Both the position numbers and the translations under genes were made by a program. A stretch of DNA of 64,000 bases from UBA12191 sp009937185 (GTDB lineage Bacteria > Planctomycetota > UBA8108 > UBA1146), in NCBI GenBank assembly GCA_938075155.1, contig CALJGL010000007.1:1-64000 (forward strand), read 5' to 3'. The notes beneath the pieces are model-generated. The model had not been told where the DNA came from. It saw only the letters and a program-made list of their open reading frames with translations, and did not search any database. Below, in pieces: positions 53,821-62,824 of this stretch. Numbering within the stretch: position 1 is the stretch's first letter; the number at the start of each line of letters is the position of its first letter.

Positions 53821-54693
53821 TCAGCCCATGACCTCAACGCCACCGATCACTTCCAGGATCTCCTGGGTGATACTTGCCTGACGCGTACGGTTATAAAGCT
53901 GGGTGTATGTTTTGGCCATTTCCTCAGCATTGTCAGTGGCGTTTTTCATAGCAATCCTTCGAGCAATCTGCTCGCTAGCTGCCGCCTCTACCAATGCCTG
54001 GAAAAACTGCATTTTCAAGGAAAGCGGAAGGAGCCTTCCCAATATCATTTCTGGATCTGGTTCGAGGATGAAGTCTTTGCCCCCACCCCCTTCTTCCTCC
54101 GAAACCGCGAGCGGCAAAAGCTGACGAAGTTGCGGAGACTGTCGACTCGAACTTTCGTAATGGGTAAAGACCAAACTGATTCCGTCAATCTTTCCCTTCT
54201 CAAAATCATTTATCACTGGCTCAAAGACTTCTTCCGCCTCGTCAAAGGTGGGTCGATCCTCAAACTGCATGAACTTGCCAGCAACTTCCATATCAAGGTA
54301 ACGGAATCGGGCGATGCCCTTTTTACCAGCAACGTAGACATCGACTTCGATACCTTCGTTGTTTTTCTCCCTGATAAACTTTTCTGCCAACTTCAGTACA
54401 TTGGTGTTGTAACCCCCGCAAAGCCCTCGGTTCGCGGTCACCACTAACAACGCTTCACGCCGAGAAGTCTCGGGGACTCTCAGAAGAGGAAACTCACCGG
54501 ATTCGGCATCGCCTCCTGCACCACCGAGATCCTTCAGAATCTCGCTGAGCTTGTCGCCATATGGCTGGGTCTTTTCAATTCGCTTTTGACAGACCACGGC
54601 CTTGGCGGTGGAGATCATCTCCATCGTCCGTGTGATCTTCTTGGTGTTACTCACCGAGCGAATCTTGTTTTTCAACTCTCTGGCATTGGCCAC
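53821..54693 (-). CDS. atpG: ATP synthase gamma subunit
   Basis: The central rotor shaft of F1, 290 residues. The N-terminal helix motif ELKNKIRSVSNTKKITRTMEMISTAK and the C-terminal AMKNATDNAEEM plus YNRTRQASITQEILEVIGG are both diagnostic. Mid-domain TANRGLCGGYN is intact. It lies between atpA and atpD. Confidence 0.96.
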   Translation of the reverse strand: MANARELKNKIRSVSNTKKITRTMEMISTAKAVVCQKRIEKTQPYGDKLSEILKDLGGAGGDAESGEFPLLRVPETSRREALLVVTANRGLCGGYNTNVLKLAEKFIREKNNEGIEVDVYVAGKKGIARFRYLDMEVAGKFMQFEDRPTFDEAEEVFEPVINDFEKGKIDGISLVFTHYESSSRQSPQLRQLLPLAVSEEEGGGGKDFILEPDPEMILGRLLPLSLKMQFFQALVEAAASEQIARRIAMKNATDNAEEMAKTYTQLYNRTRQASITQEILEVIGGVEVMG

Positions 54694-54744
54694 GAGTTTC
54701 TCCTCTTGTTCAGTCGGTCTCTAACGAGACCTTCATGAGTCTGT

Positions 54745-56265
54745 TTACTGGGGCAACTTGGCAGCGAAATCTTTACAGAAGTTCGTCACTGCCGAGGTCA
54801 ACTTTGTCTCCATGTCGTCAGAGATCTCACCCGTCGAAGTGATCGACTCGAGAATCTCCGGGAATTCAGTACGGATGTGCTCAAGGAACTTATCCTCGAA
54901 ATCAGCCAGTGAATTCACGGGCAACGCATCCAAGTTTCCGCTGGAGCCACACCAAATGATGACGACCTGCTCAGAAATCGGCATCGGCTTGTACTGAGGC
55001 TGCTTGAGGATCTCCACCATTCGGAATCCACGATCCAGCTGCGCCTGAGTGGCCTTGTCCAATTCGGTTCCCAACTGGGCGAAAGCTTCCAACTCACGGA
55101 AAGCTGACAAGTCCAGTCTCAAAGATCCTGAGATTTTCTTCATGGCCTTAATCTGTGCACTTCCTCCGACTCGTGAGACGGAGATACCCACGTTCACCGC
55201 AGGTCTTTGCCCGGCGTAGAACAGGTTGGGCTCCAGGTAGATCTGACCATCCGTGATCGAAATCACGTTCGTGGGGATGTACGCGGAGACTTCACCTTCT
55301 TGCGTCTCAATGACGGGAAGCGCTGTCAGCGATCCTCCTCCGAGGTCATCGGAAAGTTTCGCTGAACGCTCAAGAAGACGGGAGTGCAAGTAGAACACGT
55401 CACCAGGGTAGGCCTCACGTCCTGGTGGACGACGCAAGAGCAGAGAAAGCTGACGATACGCAGCAGCCTGCTTGGACAAGTCGTCATACACACAAAGAGT
55501 GTGTCCACCTTTGTACATGAAATGTTCCGCCATGGCACAACCGGAGTAAGGTGCGATGTACTGCAACGGTGCCGGAGCAGAAGCAGGGGCACTCACCACG
55601 ATGGTGTAGGCCAAGGCTCCTTCGCGCTCGAGACGATCCACAACACCAGCGATCGTCGAACCTTTTTGTCCGACTGCGACATAGACGCAAATAACGCCAC
55701 TGTCCTTCTGGTTGATGATGGTATCGATCGCGATGGCAGTCTTGCCGATTCCACGGTCACCAATGATCAACTCTCGCTGACCACGGCCGATAGGAATCGT
55801 GGAGTCGATCGCCTTGATACCGGTTTGAAGCGGCTCGTGTACAGACTTTCTGTCAGCGATTCCCGGCGCAGGAGACTCTACAGGACGGTAAGTATCCGTC
55901 TTGATGGGGCCCTTACCGTCGAGGGGATTACCGAGAGGATCGACCACTCTTCCGAGCAAGGCCTCTCCACAGGGAACCTGCATGACAGTACCGGTCCGCT
56001 TGACTGAATCGCCCTCTTTCAAGGTCGAAAAGTCTCCCAGGATCACAGCTCCAATTGAGTTCTCTTCCAGATTGAATGCCAGGCCGTTGGCACCGTTTGC
56101 AAACTCGAGCATCTCACCTGCCATGCAGTTAGAGATACCATAGATGCGGGCGATTCCGTCCCCCACCTCGAGTACGGTGCCCACCTCGTCGACGGCCAAG
56201 TCAGACTGGTAATTCTCGATCTCCTTCTTGAGGACAGAGGAGATTTCGTCGGCATTAATTTTCAT
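54745..56265 (-). CDS. atpA: ATP synthase alpha subunit
   Basis: The non-catalytic nucleotide-binding subunit of F1, 506 residues. The P-loop reads GDRGIGKTA (169-177) where most alpha subunits have GDRQTGKTA; the fold-defining motifs YTIVVSAPASAPAPLQYIAPYSGCAMAEHF, DDLSKQAAAYRQ and LLRRPPGREAYPGD are normal. ATG overlaps the atpH stop region by 11 bases, indicating coupled translation. Confidence 0.96.
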   Translation of the reverse strand: MKINADEISSVLKKEIENYQSDLAVDEVGTVLEVGDGIARIYGISNCMAGEMLEFANGANGLAFNLEENSIGAVILGDFSTLKEGDSVKRTGTVMQVPCGEALLGRVVDPLGNPLDGKGPIKTDTYRPVESPAPGIADRKSVHEPLQTGIKAIDSTIPIGRGQRELIIGDRGIGKTAIAIDTIINQKDSGVICVYVAVGQKGSTIAGVVDRLEREGALAYTIVVSAPASAPAPLQYIAPYSGCAMAEHFMYKGGHTLCVYDDLSKQAAAYRQLSLLLRRPPGREAYPGDVFYLHSRLLERSAKLSDDLGGGSLTALPVIETQEGEVSAYIPTNVISITDGQIYLEPNLFYAGQRPAVNVGISVSRVGGSAQIKAMKKISGSLRLDLSAFRELEAFAQLGTELDKATQAQLDRGFRMVEILKQPQYKPMPISEQVVIIWCGSSGNLDALPVNSLADFEDKFLEHIRTEFPEILESITSTGEISDDMETKLTSAVTNFCKDFAAKLPQ

Positions 56266-56839
56266 CGATCAGGTCTTTCCCGAATCGGGTTTGTAACACT
56301 TCTTGACGAACCCTGTGCAAATGACTGCGCAAAGATCCGTCAACGACCAGGTCACCGACCTGAATCGTCAATCCTGCGAGGAGCTCGGGGTCTACCGCTT
56401 GAGTAGCCACAACCTCCCTGCCCGTTTTTGTCTGAATACTCGCCACCAAGGACTCCCGCTGTTCTGCGGGCAACTCAACGGCACTCGTGATCGTGGCCTT
56501 TACACGGCCTGCAGCGGCATCTTCCAACTCCGAATAGGTGTCGGCGATGTCCTGCACCAAGAACTGACGTCCCCGGTCAATCAGCAACTGGAGCAAGTTA
56601 AGAACCTGCTCAGCCACCTTCCCCGTCAAAGCAGACGAGAACACAGCTTTTTTATTTTCCCTGCTGATCTTAGGGCTCTCGATAAACACCCTCATCTGAG
56701 GATCATTCGAGATGGCGTTGGCGACAGCTATCAGTTGCTCACCAAATGCCGAAGCTTCCCCAAGGGAACTACCGACCTGAAGCATCGCAGATGCATAGGC
56801 CAAAGCTGCCGGGTGTCGCTGTTTTGTCGAAGCCGCCAT
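56255..56839 (-). CDS. atpH: ATP synthase delta subunit
   Basis: The 194-residue delta subunit forms part of the peripheral stalk that holds F1 still. It starts with the alanine-rich helix ALAYASAMLQVG typical of the family and ends with the conserved QVGDLVVDGSLRSHLHRVRQEVL. Its end overlaps atpA by 11 bases, and it follows atpF by 17. Confidence 0.93.
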   Translation of the reverse strand: MAASTKQRHPAALAYASAMLQVGSSLGEASAFGEQLIAVANAISNDPQMRVFIESPKISRENKKAVFSSALTGKVAEQVLNLLQLLIDRGRQFLVQDIADTYSELEDAAAGRVKATITSAVELPAEQRESLVASIQTKTGREVVATQAVDPELLAGLTIQVGDLVVDGSLRSHLHRVRQEVLQTRFGKDLIDEN

Positions 56840-56856
56840 GGGCTACTCCTCGTCGA

Positions 56857-57447
56857 TTACTTGTCGATTTTCTGGTACTGCTCAATCGCTTCCTGGGCGA
56901 TGCGCTGGTGATCCGATCCCTCCAGGGACCGGCCGATCAAACGCTCGGAAATGGTCAACGATAGATCCACAGAAAGTTTGTGAACCTCATCGATCGCCGT
57001 ATCCTTGGCTCGACTGATCTCGGTGAGCGCTTTATCAGTCATCGCTTCCGCTTCTTTTGCAGCAGAGGCTTTAACTTGCTCGGCAACAGCCTGCGCATCT
57101 CTTTTTCCTTCGGCGACAATCTCGCTAGCTTGACGACGAGCATCACGAAGGATTTCTTCATTCTCCGCGTTGGTCTTCGCCATTTCAGCCTGCATACGAT
57201 CGGCAGCCTCTAGGGATTCCTTGATCTTTTGCTCTCGCTCTTCCATGGCCTGAACGATCGGTCCCCATGCGAATTTCTTCAGCGTAAGGAGCGCGGTCAG
57301 GAAGATTCCTACGGTCCAAGCAGCCGTTTTCAAATCAAAGTCCATAGGACCTTTGCCACTGGTGTCCGCAGCGAAAGACGCTGCCGGGAAGAAGATAAGA
57401 GTCACTCCAACGATCAGGAAGGAGAGCTTGCTCGTCAGTTTCTGCAT
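56857..57447 (-). CDS. atpF: ATP synthase b subunit with N-terminal signal-like segment
   Basis: A 196-residue peripheral-stalk subunit. After a first hydrophobic segment (8-26, ending FAAD, like a cleaved signal peptide) comes the true membrane helix (46-62, TVGIFLTALLTLKKFAWGPI) and then the long charged coiled coil (EEREQKIKESLEAADRMQAE). Ordinary b subunits have only one membrane helix; the extra leader is shared by some bacterial phyla. It overlaps atpE by one base (TAATG). Confidence 0.92.
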   Translation of the reverse strand: MQKLTSKLSFLIVGVTLIFFPAASFAADTSGKGPMDFDLKTAAWTVGIFLTALLTLKKFAWGPIVQAMEEREQKIKESLEAADRMQAEMAKTNAENEEILRDARRQASEIVAEGKRDAQAVAEQVKASAAKEAEAMTDKALTEISRAKDTAIDEVHKLSVDLSLTISERLIGRSLEGSDHQRIAQEAIEQYQKIDK

Positions 57448-57740
57448 TAGGCAGCAGCCTTGGTGGCGTTGATGATTCCGGATTGGATCAGGAAGCAGAT
57501 CACCGCAGCAAAGAGGGCGACACCCTCGATGAAAGCAGCAGTCAAAATCATGTTCGCACGAATGTCACCAGCAGCCTCAGGATTACGGGCAATGCCTTCC
57601 ATGGCGGATCCGGCCAAACGACCAATTCCAATGCCTGCACCAATCGCTGCAAGGCCTGCACCGATACCTGCGCCCAGAATGCCGTAGTTGAGTACAGAAC
57701 TATCTGCAACCGCAAGGGTGATGAAACTCAGAATTTCCAT
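57447..57740 (-). CDS. atpE: ATP synthase c subunit
   Basis: The 97-residue proteolipid of the rotor ring: two membrane helices joined by the loop ARNPEA. The glycine-rich first helix (GAGIGAGLAAIGAGIGIGRL) is typical; the ion-binding carboxylate is E72 in AAFIEGVALF. The residue after it is glycine, not serine or threonine, and no glutamine sits at the sodium-ligand position, which favours protons. AAAGGA lies six bases before the ATG. Confidence 0.95.
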   Translation of the reverse strand: MEILSFITLAVADSSVLNYGILGAGIGAGLAAIGAGIGIGRLAGSAMEGIARNPEAAGDIRANMILTAAFIEGVALFAAVICFLIQSGIINATKAAA

Positions 57741-57753
57741 AGTTTCCTTTCTT

Positions 57754-57797
57754 GATCACCCTTTGGGTGATCCACGATTCACTTCCCCGTGAATCGT
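57754..57797 (-). other. Two tandem hairpins between atpB and atpE
   Basis: GATCACCC-TTT-GGGTGATC (57754-57772) and ACGATTCAC-TTCCCC-GTGAATCGT (57774-57797) are both perfect stems, one base apart, immediately upstream of the atpE ribosome binding site. No T run follows. They probably stabilise the atpE mRNA or mark a processing point, which would help make the 8-15 c subunits each complex needs. Confidence 0.8.
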
Positions 57798-57822
57798 CAT
57801 TTATTGATTTGTTAAAATCTTC

Positions 57823-58629
57823 CTAATGCTCCGGATGAAGAGCCGCTCCCAGGAAGACAGTGGTCAAATTAGTAAAAATGAACGCCTGAATCATCGCGAC
57901 CAGAAGTTCAAGAAATGTCAGCATTACTGCACCTATAGCAGAGACGAAAGAAATACCGCCTCCGAGTAGGAGATTGTCGAGACTCACAACGGTTGTTCCC
58001 ATCATGATCACCGCCAAGAGGATGTGGCCACCCATCATGTTGGCAAAAAGTCGAATCGCCAAAGCTGCAGGTTTGATCAAGTGCCCCGCCGCCTCGATGA
58101 TGATCATCAAGGGCCAAAGAGGAGCGGGTCCAACGAGAAGGTTGTCTTTCCAGTAGGAGACAACGCCATTCTGCTTCATGCCGAAGAAGTGGTAGGTGAC
58201 GAAGGCGATTCCCGCAAGGGCTGCCGTGACACTGATGTTTCCTGTGGCTGTCGCCAAGAAGGGGACAAGACCTAACAAGTTACAAAACACGATAAAGAAA
58301 AAGTAAGTCCAGAGAAGAGGAAGGAACCGATTGGTATCCGCACCGAGACTGGGCTTGACCATGTCATCCCTAAGGAACACCAGAGTCGCCTCTAGCATGC
58401 TTGAAAGGGTGCCCTTCGATTCTCCTGTTTTTATTTGACGCTCAAGACCTTTGGCAACACGACTGAACAATAGTACGCAGACGAAAGTGGAGATCAGCAT
58501 CATGAACACATGCTTGCTCAGCCCGATCTGGTCCAGAATCGGGTGATGCAACCAAAAGAGCGTCATGTCACTCGAGAGAGAGTGATCCAACACGTGACCG
58601 AGAGGATCACCTGCGGCAAATGTCAGCAT
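57823..58629 (-). CDS. atpB: ATP synthase a subunit
   Basis: The 268-residue stator channel of Fo. Helices include NRFLPLLWTYFFFIVFCNLLGLVP and the functional region IKPAALAIRLFANMMGGHILL, with the essential arginine in IRLFAN. The final helix reads LELLVAMIQAFIFTNLTTVFL, the usual C-terminal signature. Start chosen at MLTFAAG with AAAGGTG upstream; seven more open codons precede it. Confidence 0.95.
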   Translation of the reverse strand: MLTFAAGDPLGHVLDHSLSSDMTLFWLHHPILDQIGLSKHVFMMLISTFVCVLLFSRVAKGLERQIKTGESKGTLSSMLEATLVFLRDDMVKPSLGADTNRFLPLLWTYFFFIVFCNLLGLVPFLATATGNISVTAALAGIAFVTYHFFGMKQNGVVSYWKDNLLVGPAPLWPLMIIIEAAGHLIKPAALAIRLFANMMGGHILLAVIMMGTTVVSLDNLLLGGGISFVSAIGAVMLTFLELLVAMIQAFIFTNLTTVFLGAALHPEH

Positions 58630-58675
58630 CCCGCACCTTTCTGTCCGCAACCTGAATCCAATGACGTGTAAGGTA

Positions 58676-59143
58676 TCATTCTGGTTGCGTTTCCTTGTCC
58701 TGTTTCAAATCCCCACCCGAAGCGGGAACGTCTTTTCGTTTTCTCACCGTTTCCTCCTGCAGATACTGCTGCAAGGAGAAGATCTCTACACCAAGAACCA
58801 CGAGGTAAAAAGAAACCGCCGCGATCAGTGTTCTACCGCCAGTCTCGCGGCCGTACATCTCAAACACTGGCACCTGACTCACCGCCAGTACTACCGCTCT
58901 CAATCCCATCCCCAGAAAAACCTTGCCGATCGCCCGGTCCGACTCAGACCGTAGCACCGCCAAAAGGTTGCGTATCCCGAGCACGCCCAACAAGGCGGCC
59001 ACCAGCATCCCGTATCCAAGGATAGCCAGCGTGTCCTCTTCCCAAAGAGAAGAGACCGGCGAATACACTAGGGCTCCAATGATCAAAAGAAGACCACAAG
59101 TCCTCAGCAGAAATCTCAGCGTCAATCGCGAGAGTCCGCTCAA
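58676..59143 (-). CDS. AtpI-like membrane protein of the ATP synthase operon
   Basis: A 155-residue protein with four membrane helices (about 12-30, 40-57, 73-90, 104-122) and a charged C-terminal tail. Size, helix number and place just upstream of atpB are those of the AtpI family, which helps assemble the c ring and may act in magnesium or ion handling. Sequence similarity cannot be judged by eye, so the call rests on topology and position. Confidence 0.65.
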   Translation of the reverse strand: MSGLSRLTLRFLLRTCGLLLIIGALVYSPVSSLWEEDTLAILGYGMLVAALLGVLGIRNLLAVLRSESDRAIGKVFLGMGLRAVVLAVSQVPVFEMYGRETGGRTLIAAVSFYLVVLGVEIFSLQQYLQEETVRKRKDVPASGGDLKQDKETQPE

Positions 59144-59199
59144 GGGGACCTCCGGTTTCCCGATATTTTGTTTACCAGTCTCAAGTCAGCACTCGCACT

Positions 59200-59460
59200 T
59201 CAACCCCGTCCGGATTCCTTCAGGGCTTGAATGATCACGGAAATGAAACCCAGGAGACATCCTCCCAGCACACCCCACGGATCTGTTTCATACCGACTGT
59301 CGATCCATTGACCGACCCATGCGAAGATCACGAATGCCAGCACCATTTGCAATCCTATGGTGCTCCAACCCGCAGACCTCTTGAGCTCAACTCCTGAAGG
59401 ATCTTTCGCTGAATCAGCGGAGTCTTTCGATCGTTTTTGCTCAGCGTTTTCCTCTGTCAT
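59200..59460 (-). CDS. AtpZ/AtpQ-like small membrane protein
   Basis: An 86-residue protein with a charged N-terminal 28 residues and two membrane helices joined by WIDSRYETDPWG; GLQMVLAFVIFAWVGQWID matches the AtpZ (F0F1-ATPase protein I) family. It is the first gene of the ATP synthase operon, the usual place for atpZ next to atpI. Confidence 0.8.
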   Translation of the reverse strand: MTEENAEQKRSKDSADSAKDPSGVELKRSAGWSTIGLQMVLAFVIFAWVGQWIDSRYETDPWGVLGGCLLGFISVIIQALKESGRG

Positions 59461-59566
59461 CTATCCCCACTCCAGAATCGGCTCAACAAGGAAAACAACC
59501 CTTTTCCCCCGTGAGAGATCCCCGATTTATTGGGTTCGAATCTCATGGAAACGTTCACGTGTGGCG

Positions 59567-59596
59567 AGGATAGTCCACCCTGACAAAGGGGGTCAA
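59567..59596 (-). promoter_or_regulatory. Promoter of the ATP synthase operon
   Basis: On the minus strand TTGACC (59591-59596) and TATCCT (59567-59572) are 18 bases apart, a good sigma-70-type -35/-10 pair. Transcription would begin near 59560, giving a leader of about 100 bases before the atpZ-like gene. No other pair in this 289-base gap is as good. Confidence 0.65.
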
Positions 59597-59749
59597 GCAA
59601 TTCAGAGACCCCTCCCCGAACTGGCTGCATAGAAGAAAAATCTCATCCCGGGTTTTATCGAAAATGAGCCGATCTGGAATATCCGCTTCTGAGACCGATC
59701 TGAAGCCCAGATGCGGTATTCGAGACCTCTTCAGCACACTCCTGCCGGA

Positions 59750-62596
59750 TCAAGAACCCAGTGCGTCCACCACTTGCTGAGCCCTGACTGACGCGGGATC
59801 GATCAACAATGCCCTATTTGCGATTTTGAGAGCTTCCTCATTTTCTCCAAGTTTCCAGAGAACCCAGCAGAGATCTGGATAGATCTCTTCGAGTCGGGGT
59901 TCTTCCATGGCCAAACGAAGGTTCAGTTCTCTTTTGGCATTGGGCCAATCTCGGAGTTCTAAATATGCACGTGAGAGGATGGCATGACCTTCATCTCCAT
60001 AAGGTGAGATATACGGCAAATCCCAAGCGGCTTCGACGACTCCACTCCAATTCTCTCTTTTGGAAAGCGTCTTCGCCAAAAGGAGCCGGGTCGGAGCATC
60101 ATCCCGATTGTAGAGCACCTGTGATTGGAGCGACTGGATCGCGGCATCTTCCATATCCAGATCTTTTTGCAGAGTCGCCAGTTGAGCCCATGGGCTTCCA
60201 TTTGATACCGGAGAACCTGTCGCCGTGGGTGCTTGTGAGGTGGCTTCAGTCAAGAGTTTCAGAGGTTCTTCGGTTTCACCCCTTTTTCTGAGTTGATCCG
60301 CAAGGAGCAATCGACAACGCCAACTCCAAATCGAATCTCCTTCGATCGCCTGCCTCAAGGAAGCGATGCCCTTCTCTTTCAAACCTTCATTCAATTGGAT
60401 CAATGCTTTGACCGCTGCCAAATCTGGATGACCTGCCTGAAGTTTTTCAGCCTTCCCCAAAACCAACTCGGCATCGGCGATTTTTTTTGCCGAGAGATAT
60501 GCAGAGGCGAGCCAAATCCAATGGCGGGCCTCTTCAGGATCGTCTTCAGCTTTTTCTCTCAATACATCAATATGACGCCCCTCAAAGCTGGGCCCCACTC
60601 CTGCTCTCTGAACTCTGATCGCCAACCACTCTTTAAACTGTTGATCAAATTCACGAGTGGAAACTCCCAGAATCTTCTGGATCACTGAAGGTGTGGTTCC
60701 TCCACTGGAGTAGGCTTTCAACATCTCCCTGATGGCCGAAATGCCTTTTTTCTCGACGATCATCTCGCATATAAGTCCACCCTGAACATAGCCGACGAGA
60801 ATCTCTCCAGGCCAATTGGGGCTCATAAACGCACCCTGGAGGGCGTCTATGGGTCGAAGAGTTCCTGCGTAGAACTCCGAGGAAACCATCAAGGGTTCGT
60901 GCCTCTTCCAACGGGGTCGGGTTCTGCCTTCCTCTAAAACAGACAATCCCTCTCCGAACCATCTTGGAATTCTGTGTTTTGCTTTTTGTAACGTCACGAC
61001 ATGAGCCAACTCATGGACAGCCACCGCACCCCAATTACCCGGCAACGCATTTGGTGTTGTCAAGGTAACGAGTCGTCCAAAGCAAACTCCACTCGCAGCC
61101 AAACCCGGAAGCCCGATCGACCTTGCAGAGAAATATGAGTGACTAGAAAAATCTTCTATCGTCAACGGACGCAAAACTTCAAGACCATAGTCAGACTCTA
61201 GTGCTGTTCTCGAATCTTTCATCAATGGCATCAGGTACGGCATGAGGAAAGGCCCCTCATCCGATTTCATTCGAATGATTAAACCATCGTCTTCTCGAGT
61301 GATAAAATTCTCATCGATATGCTTCATCAAGGTTCGAGTATTTTTTACCCAGACATTAAATCGATCTTTTTGCCAAGCTTCTTCAAGAACTTCACGCCCC
61401 TTCTCTTCTAATCCGCTTCTCAAGGCGTTGATGGAAAAGATGGCATATGACTTGGGGATGCCCGGATCCAGCTCCATCGCCTTCAGGGCAAATTCAGCAG
61501 ATTCCCGATAGAAAAATCTATCGACAAGTCTTTCCGCAAGGGTTGCGTAAAAGAGGGCTGGCTGAGGTCGAGAGGCTTCAACCGAATCCCGCAAAGCGGC
61601 AAACTCATCGAGCTTTGCAGTGGCGTAATACACCGCTGCCAATAACCCCTGAGCCTCTTCATTTTGCGGCTGAATGGCGAGCACTCTTCTGTAGTACTTC
61701 TCCGCCTGGGGCCAATTCTCGCTGGAAAAGGCGATATCACCCTCTAGCAAGAGTGCCTCCGGATGGTCAGGCCATACCGCATGAGACCTGGCCAATAACT
61801 CGGTGACCTCTTGACCCCGTTCACCCGGGTATGCGTAGTCGGTCCAAATGGCTCGTGCTAAACCCACCAACGCAGCTGCGCTTTTAGGATTCGTACTCAA
61901 TGCGTCTTTAAAGTGACTTCTGGAATCGGGGTAATTGTATTTAGAGAAGAGCGCATGACCACTGGCCACATGTGCTGATACTGATTTTGGATCAAGGTAT
62001 AGAGCACTATCATACATCACTTCGTATGCATCTCTAAATCTCTGCAACCCTTCACAAGCTTTTCCAAACCAAACGAATTTATCAGCGCTTAATGCCTGTG
62101 CTTCTGATTTTGGCATCTTTTTATAAACATCAACAACTGCCCTCAGAAGATCTTCACCTTCTTTTCTTTTTCCCTGATTGATCTTCAACATTCCGAGCTT
62201 AGACATCGCTTCGAAATTTACGGGGTCGATTAATAATGCTTTTTCAAAGTTTTCAGTGGCACCCTTATAGCGTCCCAAGTGCATCTTTATCTCGCCCAAT
62301 AGTGAATAAAGATCTGAGCCAGCTCCTTCTTTCTCGATCACCTTTTCGAGAACTTCTATGGCATCGGCACCTCGACCTTTTTCAAAAAATAGTCGTGCTT
62401 CGAGTAATGGGAACTCACCCGGCTCTTCCTCTACCCAATCGAGTGCTTCTTGATACTGACCCGTCTCAAGGAGAAGCCGAAGTTCTTCTGCATCTTCGCT
62501 GGACTGGGCCCAGCCAAATCCAGAAACAAAAATGAGTGCCAACATACTGAGTAAAACGCTATTGATTTTGATCACCTGGGACAAGGTCATGGGCAT
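59750..62596 (-). CDS. Exported TPR protein with a peptidase-MA-like domain
   Basis: A 948-residue protein. A signal peptide (about 10-31, ending GFGWAQS) is followed by some 8-10 TPR helix pairs (about 35-410), a gluzincin-type domain with HELAH (H528, H532) and a downstream glutamate in RWFGEGLSVLEE, and further TPR repeats to the end. This matches peptidase-MA-like (DUF1570-type) proteins common in large-genome bacteria. Start chosen at MPMTLS, with GGAGAGA four bases upstream. The TPRs probably bind a partner protein in the periplasm; the substrate is unknown. Confidence 0.82.
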   Translation of the reverse strand: MPMTLSQVIKINSVLLSMLALIFVSGFGWAQSSEDAEELRLLLETGQYQEALDWVEEEPGEFPLLEARLFFEKGRGADAIEVLEKVIEKEGAGSDLYSLLGEIKMHLGRYKGATENFEKALLIDPVNFEAMSKLGMLKINQGKRKEGEDLLRAVVDVYKKMPKSEAQALSADKFVWFGKACEGLQRFRDAYEVMYDSALYLDPKSVSAHVASGHALFSKYNYPDSRSHFKDALSTNPKSAAALVGLARAIWTDYAYPGERGQEVTELLARSHAVWPDHPEALLLEGDIAFSSENWPQAEKYYRRVLAIQPQNEEAQGLLAAVYYATAKLDEFAALRDSVEASRPQPALFYATLAERLVDRFFYRESAEFALKAMELDPGIPKSYAIFSINALRSGLEEKGREVLEEAWQKDRFNVWVKNTRTLMKHIDENFITREDDGLIIRMKSDEGPFLMPYLMPLMKDSRTALESDYGLEVLRPLTIEDFSSHSYFSARSIGLPGLAASGVCFGRLVTLTTPNALPGNWGAVAVHELAHVVTLQKAKHRIPRWFGEGLSVLEEGRTRPRWKRHEPLMVSSEFYAGTLRPIDALQGAFMSPNWPGEILVGYVQGGLICEMIVEKKGISAIREMLKAYSSGGTTPSVIQKILGVSTREFDQQFKEWLAIRVQRAGVGPSFEGRHIDVLREKAEDDPEEARHWIWLASAYLSAKKIADAELVLGKAEKLQAGHPDLAAVKALIQLNEGLKEKGIASLRQAIEGDSIWSWRCRLLLADQLRKRGETEEPLKLLTEATSQAPTATGSPVSNGSPWAQLATLQKDLDMEDAAIQSLQSQVLYNRDDAPTRLLLAKTLSKRENWSGVVEAAWDLPYISPYGDEGHAILSRAYLELRDWPNAKRELNLRLAMEEPRLEEIYPDLCWVLWKLGENEEALKIANRALLIDPASVRAQQVVDALGS

Positions 62597-62824
62597 TGCT
62601 TCTCTCCACACCGCATTCTTTGGATGAAGTTCAATTTGCACCCGACTTCTCGGGGACGAAGTTTTCATATCCTACACCAGTTGCTCCTCAGGGACATTAT
62701 TCGACTGATACTGCAATATCTCCCTGAACAGTTTCCCGGCGATTTGTCGTGTTTGGCCTGACCATCCTATTCTCCTATGTAGGCGTTGTGCCTCATTTCG
62801 TAACTCAGGGAGGGAGTCCCGCTC

